Source: Herbaspirillum sp. RV1423 (GTDB lineage: Bacteria; Pseudomonadota; Gammaproteobacteria; Burkholderiales; Burkholderiaceae_D). Taken from it: a stretch of DNA of 64,000 bases. The translations under genes were made by a program, and so were the position numbers. A model generated the notes under the pieces. It was given only the letters and a program-made list of their open reading frames with translations, ran no database searches and had not been told where the DNA came from. The DNA is taken from the NCBI RefSeq assembly GCF_000577615.1, contig NZ_CBXX010000009.1:1-64000 (forward strand), given 5' to 3'. Position 1 is the first letter of the stretch; the number at the start of each line of letters is the position of its first letter. Positions 26,264 to 36,087 of this stretch are shown piece by piece.

Positions 26264-27817
26264 ATGAGTTGGTTCTATAACCTGAAAATCGCCAAAAAAC
26301 TGCTCCTCTCCTTCTTGGTCGTCATTACGTTGACAGCGGGCTTGGGAATTTTTTCCATCGTCGAGCTGGTCTCGGTCAACAAGGCATCGACCGAAATCGC
26401 CACCAACTGGATGCCAAGCATCAAGCTGGGTCTGCAATTGCAGACTTCCATGGCGCGTTACCGCATATCCGAATTGCAGCATATCGTGTCGACCGACGAG
26501 AAAGGCTACAACGACGCCGAGCAAGCGATGAAGACGCGCATGGACATCATCCGCAAGGACCTGTCTTCCTATGAGCAACTGATTTCCGAACCCGAAGAGC
26601 GAGTGCTGTATCCGCAATTCCAGCAGACCATGGAAAAGTATCTGGCGGAGAACAAGAAGATCATGGCATTGTCCCGCGCCAACCAGAAAGACGAAGCGCG
26701 CGCGCAATTCAAGGGCGACTCCAACAAGCTGTTCCGCCAGGCGGTCGATCAACTGGGCGGACTGGTCAAGATCAACGACGACGGCACCACGCGTTCCAAT
26801 GAGGGGGCCGACCACACATTTGATCTCGCGCGCGGCTGGATCCTCGGTCTGCTGATCGCCATCGTGGTGATCGCGCTGGCGCTGGCGATCTGGGTGGCGC
26901 GCATCGTCTCGGTGCCGCTCAACAAAGCGGTAAGCGTCGCCCGGCGCGTGGCCGAAGGCGACCTCGGCGCCGACATTCGCCCTGAAAGCACGGATGAAAC
27001 CGGTGAACTGATGGTATCGCTCAAAGCCATGAATGACAGCCTGCTGAAGATCGTCGGCGAAGTGCGTACCGGCACCGACACGATTGCCACCGCATCGACG
27101 CAGATTGCCAGCGGCAATCTCGACCTGTCGTCGCGCACCGAGCAGCAGGCAGGTTCGCTGGAAGAGACGGCATCGGCGATGGAAGAACTCACCTCGACCG
27201 TCAAGCAGAATGCCGATAACGCCCGCCAGGCGAATCAACTGGCCGTCTCGGCGTCCGAAGTCGCGCAGCAGGGCGGGGCCGTGGTGGGCCAGGTGGTCGA
27301 CACGATGGGTTCCATCAACGAATCGTCGAAGAAGATCGTCGACATCATCAGCGTGATTGACGGCATCGCTTTCCAGACCAATATCCTGGCGCTCAATGCC
27401 GCGGTCGAAGCAGCGCGCGCCGGCGAACAGGGCCGCGGCTTTGCCGTGGTGGCAAGCGAAGTGCGCAGCCTGGCGCAACGCTCCGCAGCAGCGGCGAAGG
27501 AGATCAAAGTGCTGATCGACGACTCGGTCGACAAGGTCGATTCCGGCAGCAAGCTGGTGGAGCAGGCCGGCACCACCATGGCCGAAGTGGTCGCCAGCGT
27601 GCGCCGCGTGACCGACATTGTCGGCGAGATCAGCGCGGCCAGCACTGAGCAGAGCACCGGTATCGAAGAGGTCAATCGCGCCATCACGCAGATGGACGAA
27701 GTAACACAGCAAAACGCCGCGCTGGTGGAGCAGGCAGCAGCGGCGGCGCAGTCATTGCAGGAACAGGCCGGGAAGTTGGCGCAAGTGGTCAGCGTGTTCA
27801 AACTGACGAGGTCCTGA
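26264..27817 (+). CDS. methyl-accepting chemotaxis protein 1
   Basis: A 517-residue chemoreceptor. First membrane helix at residues 10-32 ([23 protein letters not shown]), then a four-helix-bundle periplasmic ligand domain (about 33-190), a second helix (about 192-212), HAMP (about 213-265) and the cytoplasmic signalling hairpin. The tip contains the invariant [30 protein letters not shown], which contacts CheA and CheW. Methylation-type Glu/Gln pairs occur in [21 protein letters not shown]. There is no C-terminal CheR tether. It stands alone, with a terminator at 27852. The ligand is unknown. The ATG follows CGAGGCAACAATC. Confidence 0.92.
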   Translation: MSWFYNLKIAKKLLLSFLVVITLTAGLGIFSIVELVSVNKASTEIATNWMPSIKLGLQLQTSMARYRISELQHIVSTDEKGYNDAEQAMKTRMDIIRKDLSSYEQLISEPEERVLYPQFQQTMEKYLAENKKIMALSRANQKDEARAQFKGDSNKLFRQAVDQLGGLVKINDDGTTRSNEGADHTFDLARGWILGLLIAIVVIALALAIWVARIVSVPLNKAVSVARRVAEGDLGADIRPESTDETGELMVSLKAMNDSLLKIVGEVRTGTDTIATASTQIASGNLDLSSRTEQQAGSLEETASAMEELTSTVKQNADNARQANQLAVSASEVAQQGGAVVGQVVDTMGSINESSKKIVDIISVIDGIAFQTNILALNAAVEAARAGEQGRGFAVVASEVRSLAQRSAAAAKEIKVLIDDSVDKVDSGSKLVEQAGTTMAEVVASVRRVTDIVGEISAASTEQSTGIEEVNRAITQMDEVTQQNAALVEQAAAAAQSLQEQAGKLAQVVSVFKLTRS

Positions 27818-27851
27818 AGTCCCGGATATTGAACAAGGAAGCAGTTTCGAG

Positions 27852-27882
27852 AGACCCGCATCGTCTGATCGCGGGTCTTTTT
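27852..27882 (+). terminator. intrinsic terminator after chemoreceptor 1
   Basis: GACCCGC (27853-27859) pairs with GCGGGTC (27871-27877), followed by a run of six Ts. It lies 36 bp after the stop codon. Confidence 0.85.
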
Positions 27883-27883
27883 T

Positions 27884-28428
27884 GTCTGAAAAATGCGAGT
27901 AGATAAGAGAAATATCATGCCGTGAGTTGTAAATGCGGCTTGGTTGTTGTTTTGGCAATGTGAAGCATGACCCCCGATGGCGATAGCTGGCTAACGTAGT
28001 CACAGTCAAATTCAGCGCGGTACGCTTTCCCCGGACAAGGACAAAATGACAGCCGGAAAACATGTCATTTAACAACCAATTTCGTTGTGGGCAAGCGATT
28101 TCTTTGTTAAATAAGCAATATGAAAATTTGCGACTAAAGAAGGGGGCACGGAAAGACTACCTCGCGATAATGGTCAATTCGATTGCTGAGTGGAAACTAT
28201 TTGTGAGATTATATAAATAGAGACGGCATGTGCCTGCCAATTACGGAGAAATACGAGCAAACGCCAAACTTGGCGTGACCGAACCCGATGGCCGCGTTGA
28301 ACGGCATCAGCGCAAACGTCACAACGATGGCATTGGCCTTTCGTTGTTTTCTTCCGGCTTGTATTTATCCTAGACAGGTCAGGCGCCGTCCGCCGCGTCA
28401 TTTTCGTTCCCACGCAAAGATAAAAATA
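27884..28428. other. 545-bp non-coding stretch with nested inverted repeats
   Basis: No credible gene. The stretch is AT-richer than its surroundings. It holds AAATGACA (28044-28051) and TGTCATTT (28063-28070) as an inverted repeat, TTTAACAA (28068-28075) with TTGTTAAA (28104-28111), and inside that ACAAC/GTTGT (28072-28076, 28084-28088). These could be an operator cluster or a structured leader of the EAL gene at 28429. I found no c-di-GMP riboswitch signature. Confidence 0.4.
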
Positions 28429-30687
28429 ATGTTTCAGTGGCTACTGCTTAAAGAGAATTCGCTGAGCGCAGCAGAGAACACGGTCTGGAAGGAGAGCGCT
28501 TTGCGCATCATCCTTGTCTCCGGCTTGCTGCTGGAGTTTTGCATCGGCGTGCTCAGCGTCATTGACGCGTTCAAGGTGGGGGCTTATTACATCCTCCTCG
28601 TCGTTCTCGGCTTTTTCGTTGCGCTGTCGCTGGCCGTCTATGCTTCGGTGCGGCGTCCCGTCATCGGCAGCGCGATACTGATCGCGACGATTTACGCGGC
28701 GGCGTTTTGCATCGTCTATTTCATCCACGATCTCGAGATTGCCAAGCTCGGGATCATGTTTGTGTACACCGCTCCCCTGATCGGCCGCATTTTCTTCGGC
28801 TCGCGCGTTGCATTGATGCTGATGACGGTCAATATCTTTCCGTTCATGCTGCTGGTCCGCAACGAGCCTCTGCCGAGCTATCCCGATCTGGGTCCGCCGC
28901 TGGCCAACGCGAATGCCTACATCCAGTCGCTGCTGTTCCTGTTCTTCAACATTTGCGTGCCGCTCGGCGTATTCCGCTTGCTGCATGCGTTGGATGCGGC
29001 GATCAAGCGGCATCGTGCGGCGAGCATGGAACTGCAAAGCAGCCACGCGCAGTACCAGGAGATTTTTGAAAATGCCGGCGGCGCTATAGTGCTTTGCGAC
29101 GCGCAAGCGCGCATTCTCAAGGCCAATACGCTGGCCGACAACCTCATCGGCCGCACCGGCGGTAAAAGCGGCAAGGCGGCAAACCTGTTTGCACTGCTCG
29201 AGCACAAATGCCGGAACAAGACGGAGAAAGCCGCCGACATTCTCGACCTCAAGCGCGGGCAGGAGTTTGAAACCAAGGACGGTCGCCTGATCGCGATCGA
29301 GAACATCTCGCCGACGTCGGCGCGTCACTATATCGTGCTGTTGCGCGACATCTCGCAGATGCGCCGCATCCAGGAAGCGCTCGACCGCAGCAAGGCGCGA
29401 GAGACCTTCCTCAGCAGCCACGACCAGTTGACGCAGTTGCCGAACCGCGATTTGCTGTGCCAGCAACTCGAGGAGCGGATGTCCGCGATGTCGCCGCGTC
29501 GCCAACTGGCGCTGATCGTCATTCGTCTCGACAGCATCAAGTACGTCAACGACGCGCTCGGCAGCGCCGCCGGCGATGCGTTGATCGTGGCGTTCGCCGA
29601 CGCGCTCAAGCGTCTGCTGCCCGGCAGCAGCCTGATTGCACGGCTGCGCAGCGTGGTGTTTAGCTTCACCATTGAAAACGCAGACGCCAGCGGCGACGCG
29701 ATTCCGCAGATCGAACACATTCGCCGCAGCCTGCCTGAGGAAATCATCCTCGGCGAAGAGAAGCATCCGGTGCAGATTTCAATGGCGGTGGCGTTCTCCC
29801 GTCCCGGCGAAATCGGCGGCGACGAATTGATCCAGCGCGGCAAGATGGCGCTGGACACGGCGCGCAAATCGGGCACGCAGGACGTTGCCGTGTTCGACGA
29901 TGAAGCTGCGGCGCAGATCCGGCGTCGCCTCAACATCGAGCAGGCTATCGTCATGGCGCTGCGCGAAAACGAACTGCGCCTGGTCTACCAGCCGAAAGTG
30001 ACCCACGACGGCGACATCGTGGGGTTGGAGGCGTTGATCCGCTGGCGCTCGCCGACGCTGGGCGATGTGCCTCCCGCGGAATTCATCCCGGTGGCGGAAA
30101 GCAGCGGCGCCATCCATTTCATCACAGCGTTCGTGGTCGACAAGGTTTGCGCCTACATCCGGCAGACGCTGGATGCCGGCCGGCGCTGCCTGCCGATCGC
30201 CATCAACCTGTCGGCCATCGATATTGTGCGCACCGATCTGCTGGACCTGGTCAATGCGTGCTGTCAGAAATACCGCATCAGTTCCGACTACCTTGAATTC
30301 GAGATCACCGAGACCGGCCTGGTCGGCAACGAGAATCTCGCCATCCGGCATCTGGAAGCGCTCAACGCCAAAGGTTACGGCATCACCATCGACGATTTCG
30401 GCACCGGCTATTCGTCCTTGCAGAAGCTCAGTCGCTTCCCGACGAAAAGTATTAAGATAGACCAGTCTTTTGTCGCGCAAATCGGCATCAGCGAGAAGAG
30501 CGAACTGATCATCCGCGCAGTGGTGTCGCTGGCAAAAATCCTTTCCTGCACCACCGTCGCCGAAGGCGTGGAGACGCTGGTGCAGGAGAAATTCCTGAAA
30601 GCGATCGGTTGCCAGTTTTTCCAGGGCTTCTACTACTATCCGCCGATGGAATTCCAGCAGGTGAATCAACTGCTGAAAGGACGCTGA
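28429..30687 (+). CDS. membrane PAS-GGDEF-EAL protein with degenerate GGDEF, probable c-di-GMP phosphodiesterase
   Basis: A 752-residue signalling protein. The N-terminal part has about six membrane helices (residues 25-190), followed by a PAS-like domain (about 205-310). The GGDEF domain (about 325-485) has RSVVF (407-411) where GGDEF should be, so it cannot be a cyclase. The EAL domain (about 500-745) keeps its key residues: Glu534 in GLEALIRW, INLSA, EITETG, DDFGTGYSSL, KIDQSF, AEGVET and the glutamine in GCQFFQG. The likely role is c-di-GMP breakdown with input from the membrane or PAS domain. The start at 28429 lacks a strong ribosome site; a longer frame upstream looks non-coding. Confidence 0.9.
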   Translation: MFQWLLLKENSLSAAENTVWKESALRIILVSGLLLEFCIGVLSVIDAFKVGAYYILLVVLGFFVALSLAVYASVRRPVIGSAILIATIYAAAFCIVYFIHDLEIAKLGIMFVYTAPLIGRIFFGSRVALMLMTVNIFPFMLLVRNEPLPSYPDLGPPLANANAYIQSLLFLFFNICVPLGVFRLLHALDAAIKRHRAASMELQSSHAQYQEIFENAGGAIVLCDAQARILKANTLADNLIGRTGGKSGKAANLFALLEHKCRNKTEKAADILDLKRGQEFETKDGRLIAIENISPTSARHYIVLLRDISQMRRIQEALDRSKARETFLSSHDQLTQLPNRDLLCQQLEERMSAMSPRRQLALIVIRLDSIKYVNDALGSAAGDALIVAFADALKRLLPGSSLIARLRSVVFSFTIENADASGDAIPQIEHIRRSLPEEIILGEEKHPVQISMAVAFSRPGEIGGDELIQRGKMALDTARKSGTQDVAVFDDEAAAQIRRRLNIEQAIVMALRENELRLVYQPKVTHDGDIVGLEALIRWRSPTLGDVPPAEFIPVAESSGAIHFITAFVVDKVCAYIRQTLDAGRRCLPIAINLSAIDIVRTDLLDLVNACCQKYRISSDYLEFEITETGLVGNENLAIRHLEALNAKGYGITIDDFGTGYSSLQKLSRFPTKSIKIDQSFVAQIGISEKSELIIRAVVSLAKILSCTTVAEGVETLVQEKFLKAIGCQFFQGFYYYPPMEFQQVNQLLKGR

Positions 30688-30799
30688 CGCCGAATTCCCG
30701 CTTTGCCCTGCCGATGGTGCCGACAAAGACAAGTGGAACGCATCTCACGCCTATTGATGAAATGAGTTCTACATAACAAAACCAAAGAGAGACGACACC

Positions 30800-31750
30800 A
30801 TGAGCAAGAAAACACCTCCGGCCGCTTCCGCTTCTGTTCCTGTCTACCGCGGCGTTTTCCCGGTCGCGCCGACCATCTTCGACGACCACGGCGGCATCGA
30901 CCTGGAAGGGCAGCGCCGCTGCATCGATTTCATGATCGATGCAGGCTCCGACGGCATTTGTATCCTGGCCAATTTTTCCGAGCAGTTCGCGCTCGCCGAC
31001 GACGAGCGCAGCGCCCTGATCAGCACGGTGCTGGAGCATGTTGCCGGCCGCGTGCCGGTGATCGTGACGACCACGCATTTCAGCTCGCGCGTCTGCGCCC
31101 AGCGCAGCCGCGATGCGCAGGATGCCGGCGCGGCCATGGTCATGATCATGCCGCCCTACCACGGCGCCACGATCCGCATCGGCGAACGCGGCATCCATGA
31201 GTTTTTCAGCGTTGTGTCGGACGCAATCGATATCCCGATCATGATCCAGGATGCGCCCGTCAGCGGCACCAGCGTGTCGCCGGCTTTGCTGGTCAGGATG
31301 GCGCAGGAAATCGCCCATGTCTCCTACTTCAAGATCGAGGTGCCGCAGGCAGCCAACAAGCTGCGCGAGATTATTGCGCTCGGCGGCGACGCCATCGTCG
31401 GTCCCTGGGATGGGGAAGAGGCGATCACGCTGATGGCAGACCTCGACGCCGGCGCTACCGGCGCCATGACCGGCGGAGGCTATCCCGACGGCATCCGCCG
31501 CATTCTCGATGCTTATGTTGCCGGCGACGTTGAACTGGCGGCGCAGCATTACCAGCAGTGGCTGCCGCTGATCAATTATGAAAACCGCCAGGGCGGCCTG
31601 GCGTCGTGCAAGGCGCTGATGAAGGAAGGCGGCATCATCAAGTCCGATGCGGTGCGCCATCCGCTGGCGCCCATGCATCCGGCTACGCGCGAGGGCCTGA
31701 TCAGGATCGCGCGCCGTCTCGATCCGCTGGTGCTGCGCTGGGGCAAGTAA
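30800..31750 (+). CDS. DapA/N-acetylneuraminate-lyase superfamily aldolase or dehydratase
   Basis: A 316-residue TIM-barrel class I aldolase. The Schiff-base lysine is in SYFKIEVPQA, the tyrosine in MPPYHGA, and the pyruvate-binding region GDGI-like is SDGICILANFSEQFAL rather than the GTTGE of true DapA. Loss of GTTGE and the genomic context argue against lysine biosynthesis. It more likely acts on a 2-oxo-acid sugar derivative (for example a 2-keto-3-deoxy acid). A good ribosome site (AGAGAGACGACACC) precedes the ATG. It is a lone gene between a c-di-GMP phosphodiesterase and a patatin-like gene, with an inverted repeat 127 bp downstream. Confidence 0.82.
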   Translation: MSKKTPPAASASVPVYRGVFPVAPTIFDDHGGIDLEGQRRCIDFMIDAGSDGICILANFSEQFALADDERSALISTVLEHVAGRVPVIVTTTHFSSRVCAQRSRDAQDAGAAMVMIMPPYHGATIRIGERGIHEFFSVVSDAIDIPIMIQDAPVSGTSVSPALLVRMAQEIAHVSYFKIEVPQAANKLREIIALGGDAIVGPWDGEEAITLMADLDAGATGAMTGGGYPDGIRRILDAYVAGDVELAAQHYQQWLPLINYENRQGGLASCKALMKEGGIIKSDAVRHPLAPMHPATREGLIRIARRLDPLVLRWGK

Positions 31751-32218
31751 GACCGCCTAGGCGGAGTCGGCGAGCGGACGATGCGGCGTCTTTTGTGGTT
31801 GCATCGTCGCGCGTGATCGTGTCATCGCAAATACGGAGCGACTTCTCCGGTTATTTCATCCGTCACTTTCTTATATGTCGGCGATTTCCTATTTCATTCC
31901 ATCGCCGACGCATGAAACACGCTCCTCCTTTCATGACGATCCAATGACACCCGGTCGACATTGACGACAGAAATCCGTGCAGCTCCGATGCCATAGCGAA
32001 GTTCAAACAGGGGGCGATGCCGCGCAAAGTCATATGGGTCATCCGATATCAGTTCTTTGAATACCTGATATGCGTTAATTAAATCACTGCAAGTACTTCC
32101 GCTTTATTTCTTTGCGGCTATATTTCCCTCACGGAGAAAAATTTTGCAGTGCGTCATTTTCCTCTTTTCACCGAGGTGCATTGCTCCAAAAAACACAACG
32201 GGAATCTGAGAGGCTTAC
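31751..32218. other. 468-bp gap with a 9-bp inverted repeat
   Basis: No gene seen. GTCGGCGAT (31877-31885) and ATCGCCGAC (31901-31909) pair perfectly across 15 bases. There is no T run, so it could be a Rho-assisted terminator of the aldolase gene or an operator. The rest, including AT-rich DNA just before 32219, probably holds the patatin gene's promoter, but I cannot place boxes with confidence. Confidence 0.4.
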
Positions 32219-33319
32219 ATGACCAATCAGTATAGGGCGGGAAAAAAAGCATTGGTGATCGGCGGCGGCGCGCCGAATTCCACCTTGATTGCCGGCGCAT
32301 TGACGGCGTTTCTGGATGAGGGCATCGAATTCGATGTCATCTCGGCTTCCGGAGCGGGCGTACTGATGGGGCTACTGTACCAAGCGCCGCTGGACTGCTC
32401 GCCACGCGAGGCGCTGATGCGCTGGGCCGAGGTCGGCGTGGCCGATAGCATCTACAAGCTGTTTCCCATCAACTACAAGATTTTCAAAAAGCCGGGACAA
32501 GAGGCGCGCAGCTTCCGCGACACCGTGCCGCCCGTGGCCGGCGTCTCTGCCATGCCGGCAGCCAATCCTTTCCTCGACGTGTTCACGCAGCATTTCGCGG
32601 AAGCCTCGGGCGCATGGAACGACTGGATGCACCTGATGCTGTCGGCATTGTCGCCGTCGGACCTGTCGTCCAAGAGTCTGGGATTGTGCGCGCATCATCC
32701 CTTCCTCGAACAGTCGATCGACTTCGACGCCATCGCACGCATGAAGCCGGAGTTCTACATCAACGCCTACAACATGAGCAAAGGCGAGATGCAGATCTGG
32801 GACAAGAATGAGATTGCGCCGATCCATGTGCGCGCCGCGCTGTCGTTTCCTTTCCTGTATCCGCCGACCGAAATCGACGGCGACGACTATATCGAAGGCG
32901 CGGCGCTCGACACCCTCAACTTCAATCCGCTGCTGGCGGGCGGCAAGCACGGCGACATCGACACGCTGGTGGTGCTGGACATCCTCGGCGAAGACCGCCT
33001 GATCCGCAAGCCGCGCAATCTCTACGACGCCTGGGTACGCTCCATCATCACGCCGCTGGTGAAGATTTCAAAAACGGAAATGCGCCTGTTCGAACTGGAG
33101 CACAACACCCATCCGGACACCGGCGAACCCTTGCGCCGCCTGTTGAAGGTCGATCTCATGGGCGGCATTCCGGAGCAGCATTGGCCGGAAGTGCTGGACT
33201 GGTCCTCCTCCAACATGCAGTTGCTGTTCGACGTGGGCTATCGGGCCGGGCTCAAATTCTGCCTCGAACATGGCGAGTCGTTGCAGGAGGCATTGGAAGG
33301 AACCTCGCTGGCGGCGTGA
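32219..33319 (+). CDS. patatin-like protein with non-canonical active-site motifs
   Basis: A 366-residue protein with patatin-type layout: an N-terminal glycine loop ([16 protein letters not shown]), a nucleophile elbow, and a late acidic motif after a beta strand. The elbow reads SASGAG (residues 42-47) instead of GxSxG, and the acidic motif reads YIEGAALD (Glu226-Gly-Ala) instead of DGG/DGA. Patatins are Ser-Asp lipid acyl hydrolases; these changes leave its activity uncertain. It has no signal peptide, so it would be cytoplasmic. It stands alone, 178 bp before a chemoreceptor gene in the same direction. Confidence 0.75.
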   Translation: MTNQYRAGKKALVIGGGAPNSTLIAGALTAFLDEGIEFDVISASGAGVLMGLLYQAPLDCSPREALMRWAEVGVADSIYKLFPINYKIFKKPGQEARSFRDTVPPVAGVSAMPAANPFLDVFTQHFAEASGAWNDWMHLMLSALSPSDLSSKSLGLCAHHPFLEQSIDFDAIARMKPEFYINAYNMSKGEMQIWDKNEIAPIHVRAALSFPFLYPPTEIDGDDYIEGAALDTLNFNPLLAGGKHGDIDTLVVLDILGEDRLIRKPRNLYDAWVRSIITPLVKISKTEMRLFELEHNTHPDTGEPLRRLLKVDLMGGIPEQHWPEVLDWSSSNMQLLFDVGYRAGLKFCLEHGESLQEALEGTSLAA

Positions 33320-33497
33320 CCGCCACAGGTTCATCAGCCGGTCATACGCCATCGTTAATATGGCGTTCCGGCCGGCAAGTGCAACACACGTTGCCAATGA
33401 GATCGCCAGCATCGCTTCCGTCGCAGAGGAGGCAGCGCCAGTCCCGTCGCCGACGAGGCAGCGGATCCCATTCACTTTCTTGAGAAACGATACGACC

Positions 33498-35171
33498 ATG
33501 ACAATCACCAAACGCCTGATTCTTACGCTGTCGATGGCCTTGCTGGCTCTGCTGTTCGTCGGTGTCGACGGACTGATGCAATTGCAGCGCGCGCAGCAGC
33601 GTTTCGACACCGTGCAGAACCGCATCATCCCCAGCATCCACGGCCTGAACGCCGCCAAGGGTTTCCTCGCCGACACGCGCCTGGCGGGTTATCGCCTGTC
33701 GGTGTTCTCCAATCTGGCGGACAAGAGCGCGCTGGACAAGGCGGTGGCCGACGCCAACAAGGCGTTCGATGATATCGTCGCCAAGTATGAAAAAGAACGC
33801 ATCTACGATGACACCGACCGCAAGATGCTGGAAGCGGACAAGGTCAACATGGAGGCATATCGCAAGGCGCTGATCCCGTTCTTTGCGGCTGCGCATGCGG
33901 GCGACATGGACGGCGTGCGCGCCACGCTGGTCGCCGGCAGTCCGCTGGCCGTATCGGCGGCAGGCGTGAAGAAGGGGATCGATGAGCACATCGACTACAA
34001 CACCAAACTGGTCAATGACGTGCGCGCGGAAAGCGTGGCCGCCTACGAATTCGCCTTCAAGAGCATGATCGCCGTGATCGTCGTGGCCATCCTGCTGACC
34101 GGCACGCTGGCGTTGACCCTGTACCGCAACATCAGTGGCAGCCTGCGTAACATCCGCAACACCTTTGAAGAAGTCAGCGCCTCGCTCGACCTGTCCCAAC
34201 CCATGCGTGTCGATCGCATGGATGAGATCGGCCGTACCGCCACCGCGTTCAATAAATTGCGCGGACGTATCGTCGACGTGATCGCAACCGTGCGCACCTC
34301 GACCGACTCGGTCAGCGTCGCGGCCAAGCAGATTGCCGTCGGCAACATCGACCTGTCTTCGCGCACCGAACAGCAGGCGGCGTCGCTGGAAGAAACCGCA
34401 TCCAGCCTTGAACAACTCACCTCGGTCGTCAAACAGAATACCGAAAACGCCAAGCAGGCCAACCAATTGGCCTTGTCGGCGTCGCACATTGCTTCGCAAG
34501 GCGGCGACGTGGTGCGCCAGGTGGTCGACACCATGAATTCGATCAACGAATCCTCGCGCAAGATCGTCGACATCATCAGCGTGATCGACGGCATCGCGTT
34601 CCAGACCAACATTCTTGCATTGAATGCGGCAGTCGAGGCTGCTCGCGCCGGTGAACAGGGCCGCGGCTTTGCCGTGGTGGCGTCGGAAGTACGCAGCCTG
34701 GCACAGCGTTCTGCCGCCGCCGCGAAGGAAATCAAGACACTGATCGACGATTCCGTCGACAAGGTCGGCTCGGGCAGTAAACTGGTGCAACAGGCAGGGA
34801 CCACGATGAGCGATATCGTCTCCAGCGTGCAGAAGGTCACCGACATCGTCGGCGAGATCGCCAGCGCCAGCGAAGAGCAAAGCAACGGCATCAGCCAAGT
34901 CAACCAGGCGGTGTCGCAAATGGACGATGTCACGCAGCAGAACGCCGCGCTGGTGGAAGAAGCCGCTGCAGCGGCGCAAGCCTTGCAGGATCAGGCCGAG
35001 ACACTGGAGCAGGTAGTCAGCGTGTTCAAGCTCGACGCCGCCCGCCTGGTGACCAGCGCCGCCTCACAGTCCTCCAGGCAATCGCTCAAGCGCGCCATCG
35101 ACATCACGCCGCCGGCAGCGCGTCTGGCCAATGCAGGGCCACACCGTCTGGAGCACGAAGCGGAAGTTTAA
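33498..35171 (+). CDS. methyl-accepting chemotaxis protein 2
   Basis: A 557-residue chemoreceptor. Membrane helix at residues 6-25 ([20 protein letters not shown]), a periplasmic four-helix-bundle domain (about 26-190), a second helix ([21 protein letters not shown], about 191-212), HAMP, and the signalling hairpin with the invariant [24 protein letters not shown] tip. The C-terminal tail is about 45 residues, Ser/Ala/Arg-rich, and lacks a WxxF tether. The ATG at 33498 directly precedes the membrane helix; longer in-frame readings look non-coding. A strong terminator follows. Confidence 0.9.
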   Translation: MTITKRLILTLSMALLALLFVGVDGLMQLQRAQQRFDTVQNRIIPSIHGLNAAKGFLADTRLAGYRLSVFSNLADKSALDKAVADANKAFDDIVAKYEKERIYDDTDRKMLEADKVNMEAYRKALIPFFAAAHAGDMDGVRATLVAGSPLAVSAAGVKKGIDEHIDYNTKLVNDVRAESVAAYEFAFKSMIAVIVVAILLTGTLALTLYRNISGSLRNIRNTFEEVSASLDLSQPMRVDRMDEIGRTATAFNKLRGRIVDVIATVRTSTDSVSVAAKQIAVGNIDLSSRTEQQAASLEETASSLEQLTSVVKQNTENAKQANQLALSASHIASQGGDVVRQVVDTMNSINESSRKIVDIISVIDGIAFQTNILALNAAVEAARAGEQGRGFAVVASEVRSLAQRSAAAAKEIKTLIDDSVDKVGSGSKLVQQAGTTMSDIVSSVQKVTDIVGEIASASEEQSNGISQVNQAVSQMDDVTQQNAALVEEAAAAAQALQDQAETLEQVVSVFKLDAARLVTSAASQSSRQSLKRAIDITPPAARLANAGPHRLEHEAEV

Positions 35172-35204
35172 GTTCCTTCTGCCTCTTCCATCGCCGCAGG
35201 CAGG

Positions 35205-35230
35205 AAGGCCGCACGTGTGCGGCCTTTTTT
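35205..35230 (+). terminator. intrinsic terminator after chemoreceptor 2
   Basis: AAGGCCGCAC (35205-35214) and GTGCGGCCTT (35217-35226) form a long GC-rich stem with a tight loop, followed by Ts to 35230. It is 33 bp after the stop codon. The same hairpin may also serve the convergent repetitive-protein gene, since an AA precedes it. Confidence 0.85.
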
Positions 35231-35318
35231 GTGTGCAGTTTTCTCGATGGATCTTGCGGCTTCATCGGCATCGGGAAGGTCGTGCTGCGATCACAGACGC
35301 CTTGCCGTCGCTGCCTTT

Positions 35319-35708
35319 TTATCTGTCGTAATACACGTCGCGGTATTCGCGACGATATTCACGATAGACCGGACGTTCGCGATATTCGCGTTCGACATAC
35401 ACCGGCGCCGGGCGCACGTAGACCGGGGCCGGTTGATAATAGACCTGCTGTGGTGCTGCCTGGTACACCGGCTGGTACGCGGGTTGGTATGCCGGCTGGT
35501 ATGCCGGCTGGTATACCGGTTGCGGTGCATAATTCGGCGCTGCGTTGGCGTTGGCGATGATGGAGCCGATCGCAACGGCGCCGATGATGCCGGCGGCGAT
35601 GGCAAGTCCGTTGTTGCCGTCGCGATCACGCGCGAAGGCGGAAGTGGAAACCGATGCTGCCAGCACGGCGGTGATGAGCAGGGCGGGGATGATTTTCTTG
35701 GTGATCAT
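35319..35708 (-). CDS. small exported protein with glycine-zipper-like helix and YQPA repeats
   Basis: A 129-residue protein with a clear signal peptide (MITKKIIPALLITAVLAASVSTSAFA, cleavage near residue 26, given here only as a description of its hydrophobic core). Next come an Ala/Gly/Ile-rich segment (GLAIAAGIIGAVAIGSII), four tandem YQPA/YQPV units, and an Arg/Tyr-rich end (REYRERPVYREYRREY). It should be periplasmic or outer-membrane attached; such Tyr/Pro- and Arg/Tyr-rich proteins are common and of unknown function. AAGGAC precedes the ATG at 35708 by a good distance. The next possible upstream start is a weak alternative. Confidence 0.75.
   Translation of the reverse strand: MITKKIIPALLITAVLAASVSTSAFARDRDGNNGLAIAAGIIGAVAIGSIIANANAAPNYAPQPVYQPAYQPAYQPAYQPVYQAAPQQVYYQPAPVYVRPAPVYVEREYRERPVYREYRREYRDVYYDR
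35459..35520 (-). repeat. tandem 12-bp coding repeat
   Basis: About five imperfect copies of GCCGGCTGGTAT in a row within the exported-protein gene. They encode the four-residue unit YQPA (or YQPV) on the minus strand. The near-identical DNA copies suggest slippage, so copy number may vary between strains. Confidence 0.75.
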
Positions 35709-36087
35709 GATGATGTCCTTTCTGTTGAGGCGCATCCGATTTGTGTCGCCACGGTTTGAATATAGGGGATTTCCGTCGCGCCGGAAGGTTTGGCATTACT
35801 TGCTTACAATTCTTACCAAGTCGGCGAACTCGGCGCACCGGAATCGGACCGCGCGCTTCGCGTTAGAATGCAGGGCTCGGTTTTTCGGCGGGAAAGACCA
35901 CCCAGATTTTCCATTCGCAGATTTCCATTTGATGAATTGCACTCCCGGCCGCCCGATGGCCTTTGTTTGCCTCGCGCCCGGCATGTCCCTGGCGGGCGTT
36001 TACCTTGCCTTGACCAGGCCGTTGGCGGCGTTCGCCGTTGCGCTGGCCGGCATCGGCCATTCCTGAGTTTTCCGGGCCCGTTTCCGC
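35709..36087. other. 379-bp gap, no gene called
   Basis: This region separates the divergent repetitive-protein gene and the GIY-YIG-like gene. Open frames here are short and overlap each other, and none has a ribosome site or a recognisable motif. No strong promoter or hairpin was found. Confidence 0.4.

Noticed and set aside
28140-28428. A c-di-GMP riboswitch ahead of the EAL gene.
   Set aside because: The conserved GEMM core sequences are absent; only short generic repeats are seen.
35459-35520. A CRISPR-like array.
   Set aside because: The units are contiguous 12-bp coding repeats with no spacers.
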